Assembly: GCA_963978545.1 (NCBI GenBank)
Contig: OZ021727.1
Location: 49,389,385-49,453,384 of the forward strand
DNA length: 64,000 bases
DNA from: Linyphia triangularis
Taxonomy: Eukaryota > Arthropoda > Arachnida > Araneae > Linyphiidae
Direction: 5' to 3'
Below the pieces are notes generated by a model, which was not told the DNA's origin, made no database searches, and was given only the letters and a program-made list of their open reading frames with translations. Shown here one piece after another: positions 12,880-23,012 of the stretch. The stretch's first letter is position 1, and each line of letters begins with the position of its first letter. A program made the translations under genes and the position numbers.

Positions 12880-13290
12880 ATCACCTATGGTACATCTGGT
12901 ACCAGGAATATTCAGAATTCTTCAAACTGAGTTCGACGATACCTTACATGCAGTAATTATCTTTAAAATTGATAAACCGGAAGTGGTACCAATAGCATAC
13001 CTGGTACTTTAACATTCATAATTCGTCAAAGTAAAAGCCCAACATGCCATATTTATCTTGGAAACTGATAAACCGAAAGTGGAACTACCTATGCTATACT
13101 TGGTACATTAAACATTCATAATTTTTCAAGACAAGCCCAACGACACCTAACATGCTATATGTATCTTCAAAATTGATAAACTAGAAGTAGTAACACCTAT
13201 GGTACACCTGGTACCATGAATATTCATAACTCTTCAAGTTGAGTTCAATGATATCTTACATGCCAAAATCTTCTTGAAAATTGACAAATC
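12880..13290. repeat. Diverged tandem array, four units of about 100 bp
   Basis: Four imperfect units follow each other, starting near 12880, 12987, 13085 and 13191. Each carries, in order, a block like cctatggtacacctggtac, a block like aacattcataattcttcaa, a block like acatgccatatttatctt, and attgataaaccggaagtgg. The period is roughly 95-110 bases with small indels. A more distant segment continues to 13480 and matches the dispersed repeat at 2960-3110. There is no coding sense. Confidence 0.75.
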
Positions 13291-13329
13291 GGTCGAATGC
13301 GGACGGCAGTAACCATCAAAATCGACCAC

Positions 13330-13445
13330 GAACGAGTAATAGAAACTTGTGTTTGGCAACTCAACCCCCAAAACTTAATGAAATACATTGCCATCGACAA
13401 AGAGCCTGTCTGTCAAGTTTCAGCTCGATTGGTTAATTTGTACAC
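13330..13445 (+). repeat. Dispersed repeat segment, copy 2
   Basis: Shares with 2960-3110 a stretch around gccatcgacaaagagcctgtctgtcaagtttcagctcgattgg. It abuts the tandem array, suggesting both belong to one larger repeat. The 60-codon open frame over it has no family I recognise. Confidence 0.45.
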
Positions 13446-13480
13446 ACAACGACTGATTTTAGTGCATAATAACTACTAAT

Positions 13481-14919
13481 CAGTCTGGGACCCACAGCTT
13501 AACGTGGATTCCGAATCACAACGAATATTTAAAATATTTTCTTAACAACAATTTTAAAATTCACTATGAAATGATAATTTTGATGATACTATATGATTCT
13601 ACGATTTCATTTTACAACAGAAAGTAAACAAAATCAACACATCTTTAAAAATGAATGACATTTTTGGAAATTCCATTAGCCAATCGCAATGCGTGTTTCA
13701 TTTAGTTCGGCTGTAATGAATTGACTGTGACGTCAGCTCGCATAACCTCCACATTTATACTTTGTATTCAGCCTATAGTATCTTGCAACAAAATATGATT
13801 AGTTTCATTTTTCAACTGAGATTTTCTGAAATTAAAATGTTTTTGAAAGTTAACTCACTTTAAATTGTCATACAGTTCAAATAACACCATGTAATTTGAA
13901 GAACAAATATTTCTCTTTAATTCTGTCTCTTCATAAATTAAATTCTTTCAATTTTAAAGATGTTATAAGCCATATAATTATAGTCCAATTCGTTCTGCCT
14001 ATACTTAAACATTACGTTCATTCTCACTTAAGCCTAACATGTTGGAAAAACTAACTTCGAAATGATAGCAAACCTGTTTGGCAACTTTTGGCATATATAT
14101 CTGAACCTCAATTACAAGCTGATCGCCTGTATCTGTCGCCAAATTATGTAATGAAAAAAGTGGTTTTAAATTAATTAAAAATTGAAAGAATTATTTAATG
14201 AAGTTCAAACCAGCGTAGGATTTTAATTTGTAACATTCCGCAACCTATAAATCAATCCGTTTGAAGATCTATAGCTTAGTTAGGGCTGTACGTTTGTTTA
14301 AATTTTTACATCAAAATCGGGCTAGAACTCGTTTTTTTTATTTCGTTTTGGAAATTTCAATATTTTTTTTCTTCGTTGTCTTTTATTCTAGGTACTCATT
14401 TTTTTTTTCTTTAAAAGATATCACCGAGACGAATCTATGGTATTTTTTGTATAATTATGTGAAGTTCCATAAGCACGCTAGAAAATAGTCAATTTCGACT
14501 TTTTTGCTGGAAGTTGTGCAGAGAATAGATACTTACTGCCTTTTCTGCCTTTTTAAGGTTGGTGGCGAAACGACCGTTTCGTCTGATTATTTAAATTTAA
14601 CTTCAAAATTTTTCACTGTACTATCACTAAAAGTGACACATTTCTACACGATTAACAAAGACCTAGTACCAAAGGAACAAATTAAATTTCTTATTTAGTT
14701 TTATTATGCTGATGCATTTTCTTATAAAAACATCTTTGAAGATGTTATGATATTTACTAAATCATTTGTTAGAATTTTTATTTCACTAGTTGAATAATAT
14801 AACGTCATATTTAATATTTTTAATTTAATAAAATTATTTTTTCATGAATTGCTAATGAAGTAGTTTTTTAATTGATTAAATATAAAAATTGTTATTTATA
14901 CCATTAATAATAATGTGTA

Positions 14920-14952
<33 letters not shown>

Positions 14953-16230
14953 TTATTTTTCAAAGAAGAGAAATATATATATTTAGAAGAGAAGAATATG
15001 CATTTTCGATGTATCAATAAATGTATCAGCAATTTTTAATAACAGGTTTCTATGTTTAGTGGACACAAATTTCAATAGAGACTAACCTGATAGAAAGAAT
15101 TTGTATTAATGGTAATAGGTAGCTGTAATATAAACATACATGTCTCTTCCCAATATATTATAGATATATTTGTAAAGAAATATAAATGTGCGGAAATGAT
15201 ATCACATAAATCACCAGTTAGAATGAGTTGATTGATTTCACCTTTTGAAGACTGATTTCGCAATAATTATCAATTATATATTGAAATATGTAATGCAATT
15301 TTTTCAAATTCAATATTAAGTATTTGAATACTTATAAAGTAAACCTCTATTGAAATGAAAACAAATATTCTTAAAGGTTCGGTAACTTCGGTAAAATTCT
15401 GTTTAACCTAAAATACGGATAAGTTTTTATACTTTTTTAAGTAACATCGAAATACTCCCTTTAAAATGCATGCAAAACAATTAAGACTTTTTAGTAGTGT
15501 TGGTTTTATTTTGCTATTTTATGATTTTCATACAATTAATAATTCAACGCAAGCCCAAAAATTATTCATAAACAGAACAATAGTTCAAACAGGTTAAGAT
15601 TGTGATATGTTACGACATTTGAAACATAATATAATGAATATTATATTTATTTCTGTGATGTAACTGTTTCTCTTCAAAATAATTTAAAGTCAATAAATAA
15701 TGAATTAGTTTTAATAAATTGTAAATTGAACTAATAAATTTAATGATATACATATTTGAACTATTAAAAGTTTAAGATCAATTTTATTCTTAAAACAATG
15801 TTTGCTTCTATTTGAAAATTTATTTGTAAATTTAAATTTTAACTAATTTTACATAGTATGAAAGTATTATTTTTAATGAAAAGTCGTAAACAGCCTCTTA
15901 TTTTATGAGCAAACAAGATTGATCCCAAAAGAGTCCTTCAAGCTCCGCTTTTCTGAATAAATTATATATTTTTTTATTATCTATAAAAAAATATATACTA
16001 TTTAATGTCTGTACACTATTTAATGTCTTCGTATATTAACACTATAAGATATATTATGTTTTCGAACCAATCCAAAGAGTTACTTATTTTTCTAATAAAA
16101 AATATGTTTTAAACAACCAGGATTTCGTTACTGAAACTTACTCAAAATAATGTAACTCTATAAAATAGTTAATTTTTCAATACCAACTGCAAGTAAAATG
16201 TTTAGTTTTAATACAAAATCTAAAAACTAC
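13481..16230. other. AT-rich non-coding stretch
   Basis: No gene is supported. A slightly less AT-rich patch at about 13670-13770 contains a perfect tgacgtca palindrome at 13728-13735, the consensus for CREB/ATF factors. A poly-A run lies near 14922-14951. Confidence 0.45.
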
Positions 16231-16239
16231 GCACTTAAA

Positions 16240-16660
16240 CCTTTAAGCATCATTGCATTTCACACTAATATTGCTTTTTGGCTTGAATATTTTATACACA
16301 CATCCAAGACAGTGCGAATTGTACATTCCCTCTTTCAGAAACGACCTTCATAAAAACGGCCTAGAACTTAAACTACACGTAACCATACACCATTCCCATG
16401 TCGAATCGAAAACATTCTCATTTAAAACCCCGTGACAACATTTACGATTTCCCGATCTCTCTTTCAATGTTCTATGACAGACAGCAATAACATTCTGGCT
16501 TCAAAGTTCCAGTCACTCTTGTCAAGGAATTGCAAGTTCGGCAACGATCCAATAATCTTGTCAATCGCAGTCGCAGTTTTATGTGTCTCCGACATATTAG
16601 TCGCACTCGCTTTTCTAGTTTATAACACTGGATGAGTCATCGAGACAGATTACACGGAAA
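16240..16660. other. Less AT-rich unique block
   Basis: Two overlapping short frames (about 60 and 67 codons) cover this block but show no family signature. The block looks non-repetitive and richer in G and C than its flanks. It may be a constrained non-coding element. Confidence 0.22.
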
Positions 16661-17004
16661 TTGGGCACTGAAGTTTACGATGATATTCTTTATGATCAGA
16701 TGCGTGGAACAATCTTTTCCTTCTTTTATGCATTGCTGAAAGTACTGCTATAAATACCAGTAGAAGTGACGATCTAATTTTTCGTAAAATTACTTGCGGA
16801 TGTTCGAAGTAGTTAACTTTTTAGTATGATTTGACTTTGAAAGATATACTAGGGGGCTCGTACCCCATCTCTCTAACGCTCGCGACCCCCGGATTTGCTG
16901 CACGATCGCTTTGGTTTGCGAAGCGAACCGGGCTAGTTTCAAAATGAAGCATTTAAAATGTGCCCAATCAAAAAGATATTTCAGTTGTATAATCAAGAAA
17001 ATCC

Positions 17005-17202
17005 TTCAAAAGTTAGCCGACCAAGTATAGTGGTTAGCGTACTAGCTTCTAGACCGCGAGGTTGCAGGTTCGAGTCCCGTGTTAGACATGGGTGTTTGTA
17101 AATGTATGTTGACTTATTTAATGACGAATGTTTCGGCGCATTATAGCCCTCGTGTTGCTGACGGCGCCAGATAATCTGAAAACAACCAACCTTCAAAAAC
17201 TA
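17005..17202 (+). mobile_element. tRNA-derived SINE, copy B
   Basis: The body is 17016-17191 (about 176 bp). It starts gccgaccaagtatagtggttagcg, has an A-box-like block near 17026-17043 and a B-box ggttcgagtcc at 17067-17077, and ends in aacaaccaacc. Imperfect target duplications flank it: ttcaaaagtta (17005-17015) and ttcaaaaacta (17192-17202), 9 of 11 matching. It is in the opposite orientation to copy C, only about 225 bp away. Confidence 0.88.
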
Positions 17203-17405
17203 TAGTGTTCCATGAAACTAAAAAACGTATTATTAATGATGAGTTACAATACTTGCAACGTCATTATTCTTCTGCTTATGTAGAGACGCCTTAAGCAGGA
17301 ATAGTGCTGTCGTAGCAGAACGTCTTTGGAAGAAAAAAAAAGGGGAAAAAAAACCCCCGGTTTCATACATATATTAACTGTCTCATACACCTACCGATAA
17401 CACCA

Positions 17406-17613
17406 AGATTGATGCTATTGGTTGGTTGGTTTCAGATTATCTTGCGCCATCAGCAACACGAGGGCTATAAAGAGCCGAAACATTCGTCATTTGACAAGCC
17501 AACATACATTCACAAACATCCATGCCTCACACGGGACTCGAACCCGCAACTTCGCGGTCTAGAAGCTAGTATCCTAACCACTATACCGTTTGGTCGGACT
17601 AGATTGAGGCTAT
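17406..17613 (-). mobile_element. tRNA-derived SINE, copy C, with 13-bp target duplication
   Basis: The body is 17419-17600 on the minus strand, the same unit as copy B including the tRNA-like head (B-box complement ggactcgaacc near 17535). The target duplication is agattgatgctat (17406-17418) and agattgaggctat (17601-17613), one mismatch. The head is complete. With copy B it forms an inverted pair that could pair in a shared transcript. Confidence 0.88.
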
Positions 17614-17739
17614 AAATTATTATCCAAGGAGCATACTTTTAAATATATTTATATGAAAACAAAGATTTTATCAATTTTTTCTTTTTGAACATACTCTCTT
17701 AAAAGTTTGTGAAAATCGATGAAAAGAAATGCTATTCAT

Positions 17740-18300
17740 AGAAACGTACTGGAAGGCTTCAACAAAACAGGCATATTTTCCCCACGCTGCTAATGAATTA
17801 ATATAAGCGTATAACTGTTGGAAAGTCAACCCATTCCTCGCACAGTCAGGAAAGCCGACTAATCTAATAGCGAACGAGTTGACGTGAAATTCATCAATTA
17901 AGGTAAACTAAGCCACACACGTCCTTGCCCTACGCCATCGTCCATTAGGAGGCAGCGAAGTTGGACAAAATAGTGCTAATAAAATTAGATTACTAACAAC
18001 AGCTTGAAGCAATGAGTGGCAAGAATTATTCTGGTGGTGGATTCAACGCCGCTAGGCTCAACAATGGTCATAGATTTCACACAGGATTTAGAATTTAAAA
18101 TGATGCGTTGGATTTGGATCCAGGTTCTAAACGGCTGCACTGAAAATGGTCTTTATAATTGGATAGCGGTCGAAATGGCTTTACTGAGAATAAGGAGGTG
18201 AGATTGAGGTTGGTTCTATGATAAATGCGACAAGTTGGGGTTGAGTTCAGAGCAAATGCGGCATCAATTTCTGATGTGTATAGATGAAGACGATTTTCTG
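17740..18300. other. Less AT-rich unique block
   Basis: A non-repetitive block with more G and C than its surroundings and a 61-codon frame (18016-18201) of no recognised family. It may be regulatory or constrained non-coding DNA. The flank 18301-19260 is AT-rich with nothing seen. Confidence 0.22.
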
Positions 18301-19273
18301 TTCGATTTTATATAGCTTTCACCTTGCTAAATTATTTTCATGGTAAATAATGGTGACATCTGAAACTAAAATGATCTAAGTAATTTTTTGTTTGATTATA
18401 AAAATTGATTTTTTTGGAATGAACTATTTTTATGTTGCACACAAGGCTTTAGAGGAAAAAACAATCAATGTAAATTAATAGTTTGAGGCAGTTGTGAAAA
18501 AGAATTTTAAAAATGTGTTGCTTATGAAAAAATTGATTTTAGTTTGCTGTAACAGTTAAAAATTTTACACATTGTCTTGACTATTTGAAGTATTGTTAAA
18601 CTAAGCTTCATTTCCAATTATTATTAACATCAATCACTACAGATTGAGTATTATAGGATAAATGCAATTCCAATTATTATAATTACACTTTGCTTAACAT
18701 ATATTTGACCACACGACATAAAGCTGTAATAATCCAAATAAATTATTTTTTGGGAAATATTCTCTGCCAAGAGTTAATACTTACTAACAAAACACCAGCA
18801 TATTTCAAGTTATTTTTGGTATAAATATAATAAATTTAGCATAAAGTAATTAAAAAAATTAAACTTATTACTGTTAAATAACATAAAAGGATATGAAACA
18901 ATAACAAGTTTTATTATTCAAGCTAATAAATATTGTCTCTTTTTTTATAACAGAAATCAAAATACTAAATCAGCTGTGTATATCGTGATAAAAAGTAGTA
19001 ACTATCATCTTAATTGGGATAAAGTTAATTTTTTTATTTGATAAAGTCAGAGAAAATCATTATGTTAAGTCGATAAACATTGTTGATAGTTTTAAGTTTC
19101 TGTAACACATATGAAAATCCCAACATACATTTTGCTTTTTAGGGCTTTTTAAATAATAAACAATTGTACTATATTACAAGTAAAAAAAACAACAACTTAA
19201 TTTTGGGTGTCAAGTGCCAACTTAGATCTGTTAGTACCAAACCGACAAATAGTTCTAGTACACATGCATATAA

Positions 19274-19588
19274 TTAAGCACGCACACAATTTAAAATAAC
19301 GTAACACTGAATACGCGAAACATTCTTGACGTAATATAATGCGGCGTGAAGTAGAAATGCAAAATGTAAATTATTCCAGTAACTCTTATCATGGTACAAT
19401 GGATATGTTGCCGTGAGAAACGCTTCTACATGTGTCAACCAAGATGGAAAGCTGAAGGGGCGAATCTTGAAGCGTGTTTTGTCACTGTAATGTAATAAAA
19501 CAGAAAGAGGTTTGAATGTCATCTTGTGAATTACTATTCTGTCGCCTACTTTGGAATAAGTGTTCCCACTTTGAGAGCAAGGAGACAA
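19274..19588 (-). other. 104-codon open frame, unidentified
   Basis: An uninterrupted frame beginning MSPCSQSGNTYSKVG lies in a somewhat less AT-rich patch. I recognise no family. There is no signal peptide or clear membrane segment and no flanking splice signals of note. A chance frame or part of a constrained block is as likely as a gene. Confidence 0.15.
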
Positions 19589-19856
19589 ATAAATATAGAT
19601 TTACATCATAAAATATTAAGGTGCGAAAAATACCGAATAGTTTTAAACTTAAATTTATTTTTTAGAATTCTTCTCTTCAAGTTGTAAATTTCTTTAATAT
19701 TTTATATAAAAATTAGTATTTTCTTTATTATAATATTTTACTATACTAACATTAACTCACATTTCTGGTATATTACAAGATAATTAAAAAAAAAAGTAAA
19801 AAACTTGATTAACTTTGCAAATGTTTGTTTAGAGTTTAGTCTATTTAAATAATTTT

Positions 19857-20166
19857 CCCAGTAGCACAAATACGCTGACCAATATCACTCAGCAATGGAC
19901 AATCCCGATGTGGGCTGTAGTAGACTGCCCGTTGCTATGGATCTCGGCCAATGTCGCCTGTGCTGGGTAAAATATACTGGAAATTTTGAAGTATATTTTT
20001 ATAAAAAAGGACGGAGGGTAAAAAATATCTTTTCCCATGATTTTGACTTGTTTATTTCTTAAAATATGGGTGTATTTTGGGACGATGCTTGAGTTTCGAC
20101 ATGGATTGGCAAATTTTCCCAGATCCTATGTTTCTAACATTGTATAATACTTTTGTGGTACCTGGG
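19857..20166 (+). mobile_element. 310-bp TIR element, copy 1
   Basis: The ends are imperfect inverted repeats: cccagtagcacaaat at the left, and the complement of ttttgtggtacctggg at the right. Inner landmarks shared with the copies at 40534-40843 and 46501-46823 are taaaatatactgga, a ggacggagggtaaaaa block, gacgatgcttgagtttcg and repeated ggccaat-type motifs. It is a non-autonomous DNA transposon (MITE-like) with no coding capacity. No clear target duplication was seen. Confidence 0.8.
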
Positions 20167-20423
20167 ATAGAGGAAAGCTTACTTACGTTACACTTTTTTT
20201 ATTCCAGGTGGATTCGTTTTAAAGACATGTATGAATAACATTAAATATTATTTGGTTATTGCTTTATTAATTATTTGCTTTTTATTTAAAATCCTTTCAA
20301 ATTGAAATATTTTAAAATATCATGCAATTATAATTTTAACAGTGCAATTATGGAACTAGTCGTCAGGAATGCAGGAATGCTGGAATCATAGTACAGAAAA
20401 CCATTTTTAAGTATGTGTTTAAA

Positions 20424-21062
20424 TCTTGGCGAATGCTGATGGTTTAATTACCACAAGAAGATCCGGACATTCGATCATTGAGTTATTTACTGTAGACTTT
20501 GAAGCAGTAGCCAGAGAGATGGGATTGTTCGTAAATACAGACGGGAAAATGTATAGGAATTTCAAAAAGAAGCTATAATGCCTCTGCGATGCAGGTGAAC
20601 GACTACTCTTTTTGAAATATAGTCAAGGAATTTATAAATCATGGAACAATTGTTATTGATAACAGTAACATCAGTAATGCAGTTAAATGCCAAAAATTGA
20701 TGGCAAACAAATGCAACTATAGCTTATAAAATCAACTAGAAAGCCAAATTCTATAAACAAATACCAAAATCAGTATCTATAAAATACTCCTGCAGACTGT
20801 GGTCGTGTGTATTAGTGAGTGGTGGTCCCTCACCAAATCTAAAGCAAACAAACTTTTTATATTTGCAAGGAAAATCTTAAAAAGAACTTGAAGAGAAATA
20901 TGTTAAAATAACGTATAGCGTACACTGTTTATAAATATGGAATACAAACAATCCAGAATCATGAATGTCTTCAGAGCTAATCTAATAAGATAGTTTGGGC
21001 AAATATTTAGATTGAAAAATGATAACCCTACAAAAACATCTCTTTCGTCAAACCGGATTTCA
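20424..21062 (+). pseudogene. Non-LTR (LINE) reverse transcriptase relic, C-terminal part
   Basis: Translated in shifting forward frames, this stretch shows the order of landmarks expected near the end of a LINE reverse transcriptase: a degenerate catalytic block (ANADGLITTRRS), a block ending AREMGLFVNTDGKMYRN, MANKCNYSL, a segment around TKISIYKILL, EWWSLTKSKANKLFIFARKI and a final NPTKTSLSS. Many stops and frameshifts separate these, and the usual catalytic aspartate pair is altered to AD-G. This is an old, 5'-truncated copy. The family assignment is by eye. Confidence 0.65.
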
Positions 21063-21079
21063 ATTGTTCATAACAACTA

Positions 21080-21945
21080 TTTTACGTAATATTTCATTAG
21101 ATTAAAAAGTGGCCTTAAAATAAATAGTTTTTTTTTTTCACTTTCAAGGTAATAGTTTTTTTTATGAAGGATGACATCACTTATATTGAAAATTAAAAGT
21201 ATCCGAAATATAAAAGAATATGAAAAAATTAAAGTAATGTGGTTGGAAATCTTATCAACGTTAAAAAAGGGAGAAATGAATCTATATTCTTTCTCCCTTT
21301 TTTGACGTTGAATAGATTCCCAACCAAATCACTTTAAATTTGTTCATATATTTGTTGTTATTGCGGATATTTTTAATTTTCAATATTGTTGCACACATTG
21401 TCTGTATATAGTGTAAATAGTGACGTACTATTTTAAAACTCTATTGTAATTTATTTTATCTTATTTTATTTATCAGCAGCGATTATACAGATTAGAAAAA
21501 GGTGGCAACACCTAAAGCAATCGAGAAGTTTCGAGATGTTTCTTTTCCAACGAATTGGCTGGAAATTTCGCGAATATTCTCTCTCGCCAAGTATATAAAG
21601 ACCGGAGATCGGGAAAGTTTTCAGATTGACTTTGGACTTCGATGTGAGCTGATCGCTTTGTTTACTAGAGTGAACTTGTATAATCGCTGTATTCGAAGTT
21701 GTTCTTACTGAAGCTTGTGTTGAAGCTTGAGGGTGATTAAACTGTTGTCGTTGAATAAATTTTGTGCCTTTGAAGAGTGAATAAATAGTAGTTTTTATCT
21801 TAAAAACCGTGCCATCATTGCCTCAGCAGAAAAATTCATAACAATATACTTGTCACCATCGTTTGTAGAGAAAAATCTCTTGAAAATGGAAAAACCTATT
21901 TATTTTATAACCGCTTTTTTATATTACGAAGTAATTTTAAGCACC
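21080..21945. mobile_element. Foldback element interrupted by a solo LTR
   Basis: A nearly continuous palindrome centres near 21281. Left-arm sequence from about 21110 to 21280 pairs with 21285-21386, then pairing resumes after the inserted LTR at 21848-21915. Examples are aacgttaaaaaagggagaaa against tttctcccttttttgacgtt, and left aaaataaatag against right ctatttatttta. The arms are about 170-200 bp. The insertion divides the right arm, so the LTR arrived after the foldback. The outer ends are uncertain by tens of bases. Confidence 0.72.
21387..21843 (+). repeat. Solo LTR of a gypsy-type retrotransposon, ATAT target duplication
   Basis: A 457-bp block starts TGTTGCAC and ends CATAACA, the TG...CA termini of an LTR. 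It is flanked by atat on both sides (21383-21386 and 21844-21847), a 4-bp target duplication. Internally it has a TATA-box-like gtatataaagaccgg near 21594 with transcription-start-like sequence downstream, then aataaa-type polyadenylation signals near 21755 and 21781, so orientation is plus. No internal retroelement genes adjoin it, consistent with recombination between two LTRs. The sequence differs from the LTRs at 22200 and 28859, so it is a different family. The 69-codon frame inside is not a gene. Confidence 0.8.
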
Positions 21946-22082
21946 TACTTGGTGAATGATTATATTTAAGCACATTCGTTGCGATTTGTAATTTAAAATA
22001 AAACAACAAATATCAAAAAGGAAAATAAAAATCGAAGCAAAAGTCTTTTAGATTATCAAACAGACTTCAAATATTTATCGAT

Positions 22083-22667
<585 letters not shown>

Positions 22668-23012
22668 GATTCGGCCATCCTGTAGATCGATGACCTCATC
22701 GATGAAACACATGGAAATGGGCAAGACATGTGATAATACTTAAGTAAAAGAAAATATGAAACTAAGACAAAATGAAAACATTTCGTTGACGATCACAATG
22801 TTCATTTGTAATTGTTCGAAAAGTTCAGGATCAAGTCTATTTGAAGATGGTAGGAACTACATCAATGGCTGGGTCCTGTGCTATGGCTGGAGTTGCATGG
22901 TAAATTGAAAATCAAACAATGACATATAAAATGAAGAATAATGACGTTGGGCAAAAGACAATTATGGCAATGTTTGCATATTATTTTTGAAGAGTGTTTA
23001 TGTTAAGTTAAT

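Noticed and set aside
17016..17090. Possible functional tRNA gene
   Set aside because: A- and B-box blocks are present, but acceptor and anticodon stems do not pair and the unit recurs as a 176-bp SINE with target duplications.
16790..17615. Minus- and plus-strand frames sharing HEGY--PKHSS and RGLEAS
   Set aside because: Similar peptides arise only because they translate the same SINE in three copies (also 48673-48879).
22668..23012. Possible env gene between pol and the 3' LTR
   Set aside because: Only about 345 bases, with no suitable open frame.
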